NCBI RefSeq assembly: GCF_032854445.1
Contig: NW_027018091.1
Span: 1-64,000 of the forward strand
Direction of reading: 5' to 3'
From: Liolophura sinensis
Taxonomy: Eukaryota > Mollusca > Polyplacophora > Chitonida > Chitonidae
DNA length: 64,000 bases
Below the pieces are notes generated by a model that did no database searches, was not told the DNA's origin, and saw only the letters and a list, made by a program, of their open reading frames with translations. A program made the position numbers and the translations under genes. The number at the start of each line of letters is the position of its first letter. The stretch's first letter is position 1. Of this stretch, positions 55,140 to 64,000 are shown in pieces.

Positions 55140-56085
55140 CGGAAAGAATAAAAATGGTACGGTGCCTTCTTCACATGTATGGCATAGGGGGCCAGTGAAA
55201 GATCTTAGCACTGACACTTTCATTAACGCTGTTCGACGGTTTGTGTCATTACGTGGTTGCGTCAGTTGCGTTCAGACGGAGGCACAAACTTTGTCGCCGC
55301 AGAATGTGAGCTTCGCGCAGCGGACGAGATGGATCATGATCGCGTGCGTGAGTATCTGTTGATAAGGGAACGTGACTATGTGGCATTTTAAACAAATGTC
55401 CAAGGAGCAAGTCATATGTTGGGCGTCTGGGAGCGCCAGATCCGTACAGTGTAATCGGTGTTGTTACTTTTGGTCTCCTCTGGTACATGGCTTGATGATG
55501 AGTCATTTGGAACATTTTTTGTATGAAGCCGCCGCAGTAGTAAACATACGCCCACTCACTGTTGATAACTCAAGTGATCCCCTGTCAGTCGAACTGTTTA
55601 CTCCAAATCATCTGCTTTCTATGCGATGAATGGCTTTGTTGCCTCCTCCAGGTGAATTTCAACGAAGTGACGGGTACTGTCGGAAGCGATGGCGAAGAGC
55701 AATATCTGGCCAATCAGTTTTGGCATCGCTGGAAGAAAGCGTATCTTTACACCTTACAACCCGGCCCCAAGTGGAACAAAGATAGACGTGATCTTAATAT
55801 TGGTGACATTGGTATTATGCGGGACAAAAATCTTCCACGTAACCATTGGTCTCTTTCACGAGTAAAGGAGACATCCTACTGACGACACGCGCGTGCGGAA
55901 GGTTGAGCTTTTTGTTGGTGATCCATCTCTCGATGCGAAGGATAGGCGTAAACGGCCGTTGAGCCAAATATACCGACCGGTCCAGGAGCTGGTTCTGCTT
56001 GTGTCAGGGTAGCGGGAGTAGCACGTAAAACTATCCCTAGTCATGATTTTGAGGAGGTATGTGAAAGCTGTACTTTTCAGCACAC
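55140..56085 (+). pseudogene. BEL/Pao integrase and C-terminal domain fragment
   Basis: Plus-strand pieces: FINAVRRFVSLRGC (about 55215), the MDHDRVREYLL region in another frame (about 55328), YEAAAVVNIRPLTVDN with FTPNHLLSMR (55520-55628), and FWHRWKKAYLYTLQPGPKWN with VGDI-type IGDIGIMRDKNLPRNHW (55730-55850). These match the integrase core end and the C-terminal domain of BEL/Pao pol. It is broken by four or more frameshifts and lacks gag, RT and a 3' LTR, so it is a truncated remnant. Confidence 0.78.
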
Positions 56086-56089
56086 TTAG

Positions 56090-56478
56090 CTTGTCGCCCC
56101 TGATAGAGGGCTTGTTTGACGACTGTACAGCATTCGGGTGTGGTCAGGCAGAATCGGGCGGGGTCATCGATCGGCACAGGTCGTGCTTTGATCGTGCATG
56201 CGTTTTCCCCATTCTGTGACTCTTAGTTTCTGCGTAACAAAGCCAAAGTGGTTCGTATTTGTTCTTTGGTTTTTATATGGTGGTAGTTTTGTGTGAGTTT
56301 GGTGTCGTATTAGTTTAGAAAAAATATTCAAAACAATTATACACAAGCACTTTGTAACTTCATTAGAGCCATGATTTTATTTCTGTAAAAATGTTTACTA
56401 ATTATGCTTATGGTGAATAGGTACAATACAACGGCAGAGCAGCTCTGTAGAAGTAGAAAATCCATGAAATCAGGATAC
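56090..56478. other. non-coding, nothing recognised
   Basis: No open frame with a domain is seen. It may be the 3' end of the BEL/Pao remnant, but no LTR match was found. Confidence 0.4.
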
Positions 56479-56862
56479 TTAGCTGTGGCAATATCTTGCT
56501 TGTCGAGAAAATAAGTGGTTCTGGTGGCATGAACTAAAAGCCTGGTCACTCTCTCTTAGGCTTTCACACAGCATACGATTGAACGAATTTCTGGCCACCT
56601 CTTCTTTCGCTGCGCTTTGATGACCAGCGGTACACACGTGCCGATCCAATGTTGTTTTCCGGAAATTTGTACAACCTTTAGTAAATGTGTTCCTTTTTTG
56701 ACTTTTCACACAAAGCTTGAAAAACGTGCTCTTTTCATTCGACCGGTATTCTAGACATGGCCATTTCTCCTGCCATTCTTCGTTCCAACATCTTTTCTGT
56801 TTCTTCTTTGGGTTCGTAACGTCTGTCAGTGTCATTGTTGAGTCGTCTCGCTTTCCCTCCAT
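56479..56862 (-). CDS. zinc-finger N-terminal exon of a hAT-like gene
   Basis: 127-codon frame starting at ATG 56862 (MEGKRDDSTMTLTDVTNPKK). A basic stretch precedes a finger-like module: WPCLEYRSNEKSTFFKLCVKS, then NTFTKGCTNFRKTTLDRHVCTAGH. The order C...C...G-C-F-...-LxRH...H resembles TTF/BED-type fingers at the N-terminus of hAT-derived proteins. The C-x2-C of the first half is partly altered (KLCVKSQK), so binding may be lost. The end after RQARYCHS may be intron read-through. The C-terminal hAT-like exon lies downstream on the same strand at 53425-52373. Confidence 0.5.
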   Translation of the reverse strand: MEGKRDDSTMTLTDVTNPKKKQKRCWNEEWQEKWPCLEYRSNEKSTFFKLCVKSQKRNTFTKGCTNFRKTTLDRHVCTAGHQSAAKEEVARNSFNRMLCESLRESDQAFSSCHQNHLFSRQARYCHS

Positions 56863-57071
56863 TTTGAAACATTCGCTTGTCGTTGAACCACCGCCAAGTC
56901 CACGCTTTTTGTTTCCTTCGAGGCTGGTTAGGTGGTTTCCGAATGTTCATATCTAGCAGCGTACAGGACCTTTTATGGTATATTTAGGAACGATCTAAAA
57001 CCATTGTGCTCATATCATAAGATAAGGATTGACTGGTTTCCGAAAATTGTATGTCGAAATGACAAGCAGTA

Positions 57072-57074
<3 letters not shown>

Positions 57075-57119
<45 letters not shown>
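57075..57119. repeat. (CT)n microsatellite
   Basis: 45 bp of uninterrupted CT. A weaker CT-rich stretch follows at 57278-57316. Confidence 0.97.
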
Positions 57120-57122
<3 letters not shown>

Positions 57123-57499
57123 ATTATTTTTTTAATATACCGTCTCCATACGTCTCACCACCACACGCTACCACCAGAGAGACGATCCGCAACAGTGTTC
57201 GCCCGGGAAGGCTCGCCGCTGCAGGCGGGATGTCCCCGCTATGTATCGTGTGATTCTACGGACGTCGCTGAGTTCAAATCTCTCTCTCTCTCTCTATCTG
57301 TCTCTTTCTCTCTTTTCACTTTAAAAAATATAGCCCCAATTTAGCCGCCGAAAATGCGGGACTTAATTTTTTTTTTGTTTGGTTTTTTTTTTCGACAATA
57401 CCAAAATACAAGAATAATACTAGAAATTTAACATTAATATACGAAGAAATTATTTAAGGATAGAAAAATATATACAAGAATATAACATTTAATAAATTA

Positions 57500-58330
57500 C
57501 TAAAATAGGCGCATTGCCTGCACAAACCAGGTGTTACAGAAGGGACACACACGCCGCACCAGTCGAGCCACGCAATCTAGGCAAATGCCGGCGTGCGCAC
57601 AGGGCAATAAACAACAGTTCGACAGTCTGATATAGCATATCTGACATTCCCGGGTAGGCATAGTTGGTCCTCTCCGTGGAGGAGTGGTGGTGGCTGCTGT
57701 TGGTTTTCCCTCTGGACTTCCACTCTCTCCACTCCCACTGTCCCCCGCAGCTGCTCCCTCCCCCGAGGGGACTCGAATGTGTTGATCCGTAATGGGGTTG
57801 AGGACAGCAGGTATCATGAACCATTGTAACGCAGTGGTGGGCCTGTCTAAAGCGATCTTCAACTTGGTCTACGAGGGCTTGGCGGGTGCGATAATCTGCC
57901 ATCCTTTCAAGCAGAGCTTGATTTTCCTCCGCTTGTCTGAACTGTTCTTCGCGAATGGCCTGATCTCGTGCCAACCACCCCTCCCTTGCCTCAGCCTCAC
58001 CATTAGCCCTCCCGGGCCTGCTGCGTGTGTGGGTTACACCCCCGGCTCTCACACCACTGGTTGTCGAAGGTAGGCCTCGTCCAACCACACCATTGCCGGG
58101 TCGAGGTGGGGTAGGGGGGGGGGGGAAGGCACCTGAGCTACTTTTCTGGTGGGTGTCCGCTCGGGGGAGGCCCGAGAATACCCCGCCAACGCCCGACCCC
58201 GTGAGGACTGCCGACCACCTCTCCCTCTCATCTCTCCCCCGCCCGTCCTCCTCCATCCAATGGTGAACGGAGAGGTGGTGGTGATGGTGGGGGACCGTGG
58301 ACGTCGGGTCTCCCTGGGCTAGAGTGTATA
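57500..58330 (-). pseudogene. RING-finger protein gene with coiled coil, frameshifted
   Basis: The C-terminus (57640-57500) is a RING-HC module: CQICYIRLSNCCLLPCAHAGICLDCVAR..CPFCNTWF, with all eight zinc ligands in C3HC4 order. It ends in VQAMRLF. Upstream is a serine/proline/glycine-rich linker. After a frameshift near 57850 a second frame (about 57860-58330) has a charged helix (REEQFRQAEENQALLERMAD) and a glycine/proline-rich N-terminal region. RING-HC plus coiled coil suggests an E3 ubiquitin ligase of viral or transposon-borne type. Base composition is far GC-richer than the neighbours. The start is not clear because the region is low-complexity. Confidence 0.68.
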
Positions 58331-59024
58331 TGCCGACTCGGAATGAAATTCCTAATCGTAGACATGGATCCCATTGATCCGGTCCTGCTCCCACACCTCT
58401 CCCTCTCTTTCTTCATTGTGTTCTTCTCCATCAGCACCCGTGCCCCCACGGCTAAGGCGAAGTAAAAGCCGGCGGGGGTTCAAATCACCACCCCGTCTGT
58501 CCCCACGGGTGTTGCCCCGTCCCCTTCGCCCTCTCTGGGCAGATAGCCACTCCACGGGGATCAGTGCGCATAATGTAGAGGTCGGGGTTGCTATCGGCTC
58601 TGTTGGAAGGAAGGTAGGCTGCGGCTCACAGCGGCTCCCATGACCTTTAGCGGGTATCCTTTGGTGGTGGTGGTTGTGCTCTATAGGAGAATGCTGGGTG
58701 GTGGGGGATTGTGACGATCCACCCCCTCTTGGTGCGGCTTCTTCTGCACCCCAGGGCGATGAGTGTAGCGACTCTTGTCCCGGGGTGCGTTATCTCCTCC
58801 CGCTACGCTTCCTTGTCTGGGCGAGAGGTGGTCAATCACAATCACTTGGGGAGGGCAGGAGTGATTTTCTTCTGTGTCCCACTCGAGCTCATCGAACTCG
58901 TAGCCAAAGTTAGGTGCAAATATTAAATCGGACTAGCCACTGCTAGTATTGCTCTCACACTCGTTCACCTCCACCCTTGGTGGCTCTCTTCACCGATGCT
59001 CATGTAACTCCCGATATAATATAT

Positions 59025-59028
<4 letters not shown>
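58331..59028. other. GC-rich region, no clear gene
   Basis: Low-complexity frames rich in R, S, P and G occur on both strands and are not trustworthy. It may be the N-terminal part of the RING gene or its regulatory region. Confidence 0.4.

Positions 59029-59078
<50 letters not shown>
59029..59078. repeat. (TA)n microsatellite 1
   Basis: 50 bp of uninterrupted TA. Confidence 0.97.
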
Positions 59079-59081
<3 letters not shown>

Positions 59082-59472
59082 TATATGCCACCAATGTCAA
59101 TCTTGATGGCCTCTTCCGGGGTCTCCCCCGACAGAGAATCCGGCAAAGTGGCCGCCTGGTCCGTGAAAAAAGCGCGGACTCAACGACAAAAGAGTGGACT
59201 CAACAAAAGCGCAGACTCTACGACAAAATCAATAACGTCACCGGCAAGCCACACGGACGCTGACACACTCACACTGTGCGCGGGGTGTCGCAGCATCACA
59301 CGCCCCAGACCTTTTCCACCCAGGCACCGTGCTATCCGACCGTACTATTGCCCCAACGGTCGTTTCACTATAGTATAGCTATACCATAATATAGTTATAC
59401 TCTACTGTACTCTACTATACGATAGTGATCATCGACGGTACTATATTATAATACATAATAATATAATGATAC

Positions 59473-59475
<3 letters not shown>

Positions 59476-59522
<47 letters not shown>
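59476..59522. repeat. (TA)n microsatellite 2
   Basis: 47 bp of TA. It is preceded by short AT-rich repeats of ACTATA/TACTAT type (59366-59475). Confidence 0.97.
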
Positions 59523-59526
<4 letters not shown>

Positions 59527-59603
59527 TATATTACCCTGCTGTTGTTTAACCTCTGTGGTAGTTTAGCCTCTACTGGTAGACTCTACTTAGGCTATGATTC
59601 GGC

Positions 59604-60250
59604 ATGCTTCTGTGTTACAGAGACCCGCCACCACCAGCACCACCGCCAGCAAAGCCAGCTCGAGTGGAGCGAGTGTCGAGGGGAAAGCATCGTTCAAAGA
59701 ATAGTGGGGGATCCCGGCGAGCCACTTCCAGCCCGACCCGATGCAACCCCACGAGGATCTCCTTGCTTAGCGGTGAGAGTGATTTGCGGGAGTTGTATCT
59801 GCAGCATTGGCGGTCGATCCGGACCTATTTTCATCGCCACAAACTGGTTTAAGACTTATAATTACCGGCTGAGTGATCTCGGAGCCTTCCCGCCTATCTA
59901 ACGGGATTTATGAGGACCAGTCGACCGCCTTCACCGTCAGCTATAGCTTCGGGTATATCCTGCCACCACAAGGAGAAGGGGTAGGTGTGGTATTATTACC
60001 CGAGCACCAACAATGCCCGGGCACTCGACGCACCGTACCGCGTGGCGAGTCGGGCTGACCTACAGGAACTTCACACCCAGCATCTCCCCACCCAAGATCC
60101 GCTCACCTGGGCGGAAAAACAACGGCTCAATACGATGGGTCGATGGCAGGCACACCATCGTCTCCTTCTCGGCAGGCTGCTCGGGTAGCAGAGGATTGGC
60201 AGAAGCGGAGCGTTTCATACTGATGGCAGCGTAGCGGTCTCTGGTTAGAC
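59604..60250 (+). pseudogene. decayed plus-strand ORF, family unknown
   Basis: The reading passes through two or three frames: SDLRELYLQHWRSIRTYFHR (about 59780-59840), YEDQSTAFTVSYSFGYIL (about 59910-59965), VWYYYPSTNNARALDAPYRV (about 59985-60045), and DPLTWAEKQRLNTMGRWQAH (about 60095-60155). The motif order (acidic then AFxVxxSFGxIL, then YYxPSxNNAR) resembles uncharacterised proteins I recall from invertebrate genomes in many copies, which points to a mobile-element gene. No function is known to me. It lies divergent to the RING gene, so both may belong to one element. Confidence 0.5.
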
Positions 60251-60261
60251 CGGCGTAAGCC

Positions 60262-60610
60262 GCTCATTGGTCAGTTTTGGTGCCAATGGACCTCATCCAT
60301 TGGTCAGTTTTGGTGCTGAATGGCGCTCATCCATTGGTCCATTTTGGCGCCAGGGAGCTGTTGGAGCTGCTCCACTCAACTTTACAAGCCGACGTTTTTG
60401 CTCACTGTAGCGCTCATTGGTCCGTCACGTCCCTCGCTCATTGGACGTCGCAGTGCGAACGTCAACAAAATAACTGGAAAAATGGCACCCAACCCAACCA
60501 CCTCATTGGTCGGTTTTGGCACCGGGGAGCTGCTCCAGTCAACTTTACAAGCCGACGTTTTGCTTGCTTCGCACTCATTGCCCCGTCACGCGCCTCGCTC
60601 ATCTCGTGCC
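60262..60610. repeat. imperfect direct repeat with seven CCAAT/ATTGG boxes
   Basis: ATTGG occurs at 60266, 60299, 60333, 60416, 60440 and 60505, and CCAAT at 60283. Two longer repeat units share GGGAGCTG, CAACTTTACAAGCCGACGTTTT and CTCATTG..CCGTCACG. CCAAT boxes are promoter elements bound by NF-Y in animals; a regulatory role here is inference. Confidence 0.7.
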
Positions 60611-60956
60611 TGCTGCCCACCAAAACACAGCCAAAACAACTCCCTCCTCCTCCTCCTCCTCCCCAAAACCACACGAAACCTACATAATATACAACTGGCA
60701 ATATTTCAGCCATATCGTGGCGAGAACAAAGTGAAAAACACAACACAGTTAAGGTTTTCGATATGATAGTGTGAACATTAGAAGTAAAACAAAAAGTACA
60801 GATATGTTTAAAATCATATAATAGAAAAAAGAGTTAAAACGCCAAAACCAGCATCTCTTAAAAATAGTACATCTGGAAATCTGTATGCATATAACTGTTT
60901 GTCGTAAATATTTATAGATAATTAAAATTCATATGTTATGATATAGGCCAACGGTG

Positions 60957-61030
60957 TATGTCGACTTGAAACGCCCTTTACGGACTACGAATGGTATATG
61001 AATGTCGGACATCACGCTTATATTCAAATA
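60957..61030 (+). repeat. tail fragment of the LTR-like block
   Basis: TCGACTTGAAACGCCCTTTACGGACTACGAATGGTATATGAATGTCGG-type sequence matches the last 70 bp of 33587-34003 and 54697-55116. It interrupts the LINE F 3' UTR between GATATAGGC and a GCCATGGTGTCAAAC stretch. Confidence 0.7.
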
Positions 61031-61608
61031 TTTTATGACAACATCGCCAGCCATGGTGTCAAACAAATCATATATAGAGTTGATTGTGTAGAATCTTTGC
61101 CGAACATGGGCAAGCTCAACACAGTCAACCAGGATATGTTTAATGCCATATAGTGTATCACATCCAACACACTCGGGAGCACTGCCCCCATCTAAAATGA
61201 AATTATGTGTCAGATGAGAATGGCCAATACGACACCTGGTGTCGACACTTGGTCTCTGCGAGACTTTCAGTTAGTATAAATATTGTAGCCAATGACAGGA
61301 TGAATAGCATGCAGTTTATCACGGACCTGCAAGTCCCATTTACCCTGCCAAAGGCGACGAACATATTTAAGAATATTTGGGCAAAAGTCAGAATACGGGA
61401 CTTTAAAATGAGATACAGGTTTATATAGGGCGGCCTTTGCTTCCCTGTCTACGACCATGGATTACTAATATGACTTGGTATCCAACAGAATATAATATCT
61501 TTACCTCTTTTAAACAGTTTTCTATCTGGTGATTATCTCGAGAATTAATGGGTTTTTAAATTTATCACCTCTCAATTGCCAAAAGGCAAGCCAACGACTC
61601 AGTGCATA

Positions 61609-64000
61609 TCACTGCCCTCTGGCGTGCCCAGAAAGAAACACATGATAAGGCCAGGAGAATAGCCCTGGCCTCTGCAGAAAGATAGAAGATATAGGTGGTA
61701 GACGAAGAGATGTGACCCGCAGTTTTAAGACAGCCGCGGCCGCAACTCTGTCGCTATCCTTTAACCCATCGGTATATATAAACTTGTAATCCGGACAGTT
61801 GGCCATGATTTCCGCAAACCTTTGCTGAATTATAAGAGGATTAATATGTGATTTATTATGTTTTCGTAAATCTAATATTAGTTTAGGTTGTGGAAGAAGC
61901 CAGGGAGGAGACTCCAGAAAAGACACCGGGGACTATGTCCTCTAACGTGATATTAGCTCCCACAATATGATCCCGTATAAAAAGACCAAACGGAAGCTTC
62001 TTTTTGGGACATTTATTAAATCTATCCACATATGATGGATTGAAAAGGAGTCGAAGGCTGGGTTTGTTGGATGAGCTTTAAGCTTTGTAGCATATTACAA
62101 GCTAACTTTTATACATCTATATTTTAAAGACGGCTCATTTGCCCCCAGGTATACACTTTCTATTGGTGAAGGTCTCAAGGCATCAAGGCTGAGCCTCAAC
62201 CTTGGTGATGAGCAGGATCCAACATTTTAATATACGACTTCCTAGCGGAACCGGATCCATAGTCCAATTCAGGCCTCACAAAAGAACGATATAAATTAAG
62301 TAAAACTGATCGGTCAGCACCCCAATCGGTGCTGGATTCGGGCTGTAATCATATCGAGAGCCTTTCTACATTTGGCTTTAAGCATTTCAATGTGAGGTAT
62401 AAAACATAGCTTACTATCAAATATTATCCCTACAAATTTATTTCTTAACAATTTTAATCTGTTCACCACAAAAATTAAGCTCAGGGTCAAGATGAAATTT
62501 CGTTCAATACAAAAATGCATACCGACGATTTTAGACGAGGAAAATCTAAAACCCTTTTTAGTGCCCATTTCTCGATCTTAATGAGACAAAGCTGCAACTG
62601 ACGTTCGATATTATTCATATTCTTAGCTGGGTAGCATATAAGGAAATCATCTACGTGTAAAGAACCCTCTGCGCCCGATGTTAATGTTTTTGCTAGGCTA
62701 TTTATTTTTATGCTGAACAGAGTTGGTGATAGAATGCTGCCCTGGGGAACACCCATTTCCTGCTCATAAGAGTCAGAAAGAGTGGACCCCACCCGTACCT
62801 TAAACTGACGATCAGATAAAAATTCTGATATAAATAATGGTAATCGACCTTTAAGACCTGTATGCGCGAGATCTTTTAAAATGCCATATTTCCATGTGGT
62901 GTCGTAGGTCAAAAAATATCGTTCGTTATTGACCAAGACATCCCGAATAAAGGTTTCGAATTGAACAAGGTGATCCATGGTAGATCTACCTTCCCGAAAA
63001 CCACATTGAATATCAGAAAGTAACTTGTTGCTTTCAAGAAACCAAACAAGTCTATCATTAATCATTCGTTCCATAGTCTCACAAAGCCTTACGGTAATTA
63101 TTTGGATCAGTATGATCCTTACTCGGTTTGAGAACCGGGATAATACACGCTTCCCTCCATGACGATGGAAAATGACCATTTATCCAAATATCATTAAGCA
63201 AGTCCAAGAGAATCTGAAATGGCTCCGGTGGTAAATGATTCAAAAACTTATAATATACGTTATCAGGCCCACAAGCAGTATCATGGGCCTTTTTTAGTGC
63301 AGTTCTAAGTTCCTCGATATTAAAAGGACAATTATAATCTTCTAATTTTTTAGAAGAAAAGGGCAATTTAAATTTCTCCTTCTCGGTTTTAATATGTTGG
63401 AATTCTCATCAGAAGATTTCTTGGAAATTGTCTCAGGTAGCTTATTAGCTATACGGGAGGGAGAGGTATATATATTGTCTCCATCTTTCAATGCCTGGAC
63501 TTTTACCTTTTTGTTTTTGCCCTTAAACTTTTGAACCATGTTCCTGACCTTGTGCATAGGTGTTTTTGACGTAATGCCCGAAACAAAGTTCCGCCAACAA
63601 GATCGTCTCTTGGACTTGAGTAATCGACGAGCTTTAGCTCTAAATATACGAACCTGGTTTAAATTATTATCACCTGGGCAATGGTTAAATCTGCGTTTAG
63701 CCTTTTTACGGTTCTTTATGGCTTTACAACAGTCATTGTACCAGACTTTACTTTTGGATTTGGGATTTGTCGAGGTCTTAGGTGTACTCATATCGGCAGT
63801 TCGTAATACAAGCGCATTCAATTTTAATATGGGATTATCTGCTGCATTGAGAGTCTCTGGAGAGATATCAGCCTCACAGAATATCTGAAATGCGATCCAG
63901 TCTGCCTTATCGAACTTCGACCTAGCTACACACTCTGAAGAATTAAAAGTGATATGCTCTAGGATTATAGGAAAATGATCACTACAATAAAGATTGTTAT
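61609..64000 (-). pseudogene. LINE copy F ORF2, broken
   Basis: RNase H start is at 61926-61609 (FIYTDGLKDSDRVAAAAVL, with S of YTDGS changed to L). The RT palm sits in an open frame of 230 codons at 63179-62487, with GVPQGSILSPTLF and HVDDFLICY (Y changed to H). Fingers are at 63366-63079 (SSWREACIIPVLKPSKD). Endonuclease end/linker is at 63821-63342 (KSKRRSCWRNFVSGITSKTP). A deletion near 63085 removed part of the SYRPIALTSC region. Substitutions in catalytic motifs show the copy is dead. Confidence 0.82.

Larger units (their letters stand above)
60690..64000 (-). mobile_element. Nimb-like LINE copy F, runs off the window
   Basis: The 3' UTR is at 60690-61060, the C-terminal cysteine region at 61075-61210, RNase H at 61430-61926, RT at 62314-63179 and the linker/endonuclease end at 63342-64000. 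Order and spacing follow copy E. About 75 bp of the LTR-like block's end are inserted at 60957-61030. The element 5' part lies outside. Confidence 0.85.

Noticed and set aside
58977-59378. 133-codon plus frame with YIYIYI run
   Set aside because: The frame is created by the TA microsatellite; the rest is low-complexity.

Overview
The window is repeat-rich animal nuclear DNA, most likely from a mollusc. This rests on tRNA-derived SINEs of the molluscan type (a Meta/MESC-like full-length copy at 37639-37994), eukaryotic splice sites, Tc1 transposons, BEL/Pao and Penelope-like retroelements, and a dominant I-superfamily (Nimb-like) non-LTR retrotransposon. No ordinary host gene can be recognised with confidence. 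Nearly everything readable is a mobile element, and most of it is broken by stops and frameshifts.

Layout. 1-449 is a 37-bp minisatellite. 450-6914 holds SINE relics, an old piece of the Nimb-like LINE and a near-perfect 668-bp palindrome (4876-5543). 6915-8442 is a Tc1 element with terminal inverted repeats (TIRs) and a DD34E transposase. 8985-17872 contains four LINE pieces in both orientations. 19286-29470 is a decayed, end-truncated Polinton/Maverick (adintovirus-like) element: capsid gene, packaging ATPase, a candidate penton gene, protein-primed DNA polymerase B and several small membrane or coiled-coil genes. No integrase, protease or TIRs are visible. 29471-38129 is one LINE copy (C) split by a 3,549-bp TIR-flanked transposon (29830-33378). 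That transposon's only gene is an intact, one-intron gene of the DUF7869-like family. 38130-42806 is another LINE copy (D), split by a second Tc1 element (38291-39819) with a clean TA duplication. 42807-45045 is BEL/Pao pol. 45046-52065 is a Penelope-like reverse transcriptase gene cut in two by a complete 5.5-kb LINE (E) flanked by perfect 13-bp target-site duplications. 52373-53425 and 56479-56862 are hAT-like gene pieces, with an LTR-like block and BEL/Pao integrase between them. 57500-60610 is a GC-rich region with a broken RING-finger gene, TA microsatellites, a decayed plus-strand ORF and an array of CCAAT boxes. 60690-64000 is a further LINE copy (F) running off the window.

How the parts relate. 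The many LINE copies act as an internal reference: comparing them gives the empty sites of the second Tc1 element and of the DUF7869-like element, and shows the nesting order. The two SINE families end in 3' tails resembling the LINE 3' end, so the LINE may be the engine that moved them. The most novel candidate is the 29830-33378 element. The Polinton relic, with its unusually readable set of accessory genes, is second. Frames and coordinates were read by eye; family names rest on motif recognition without database searches.
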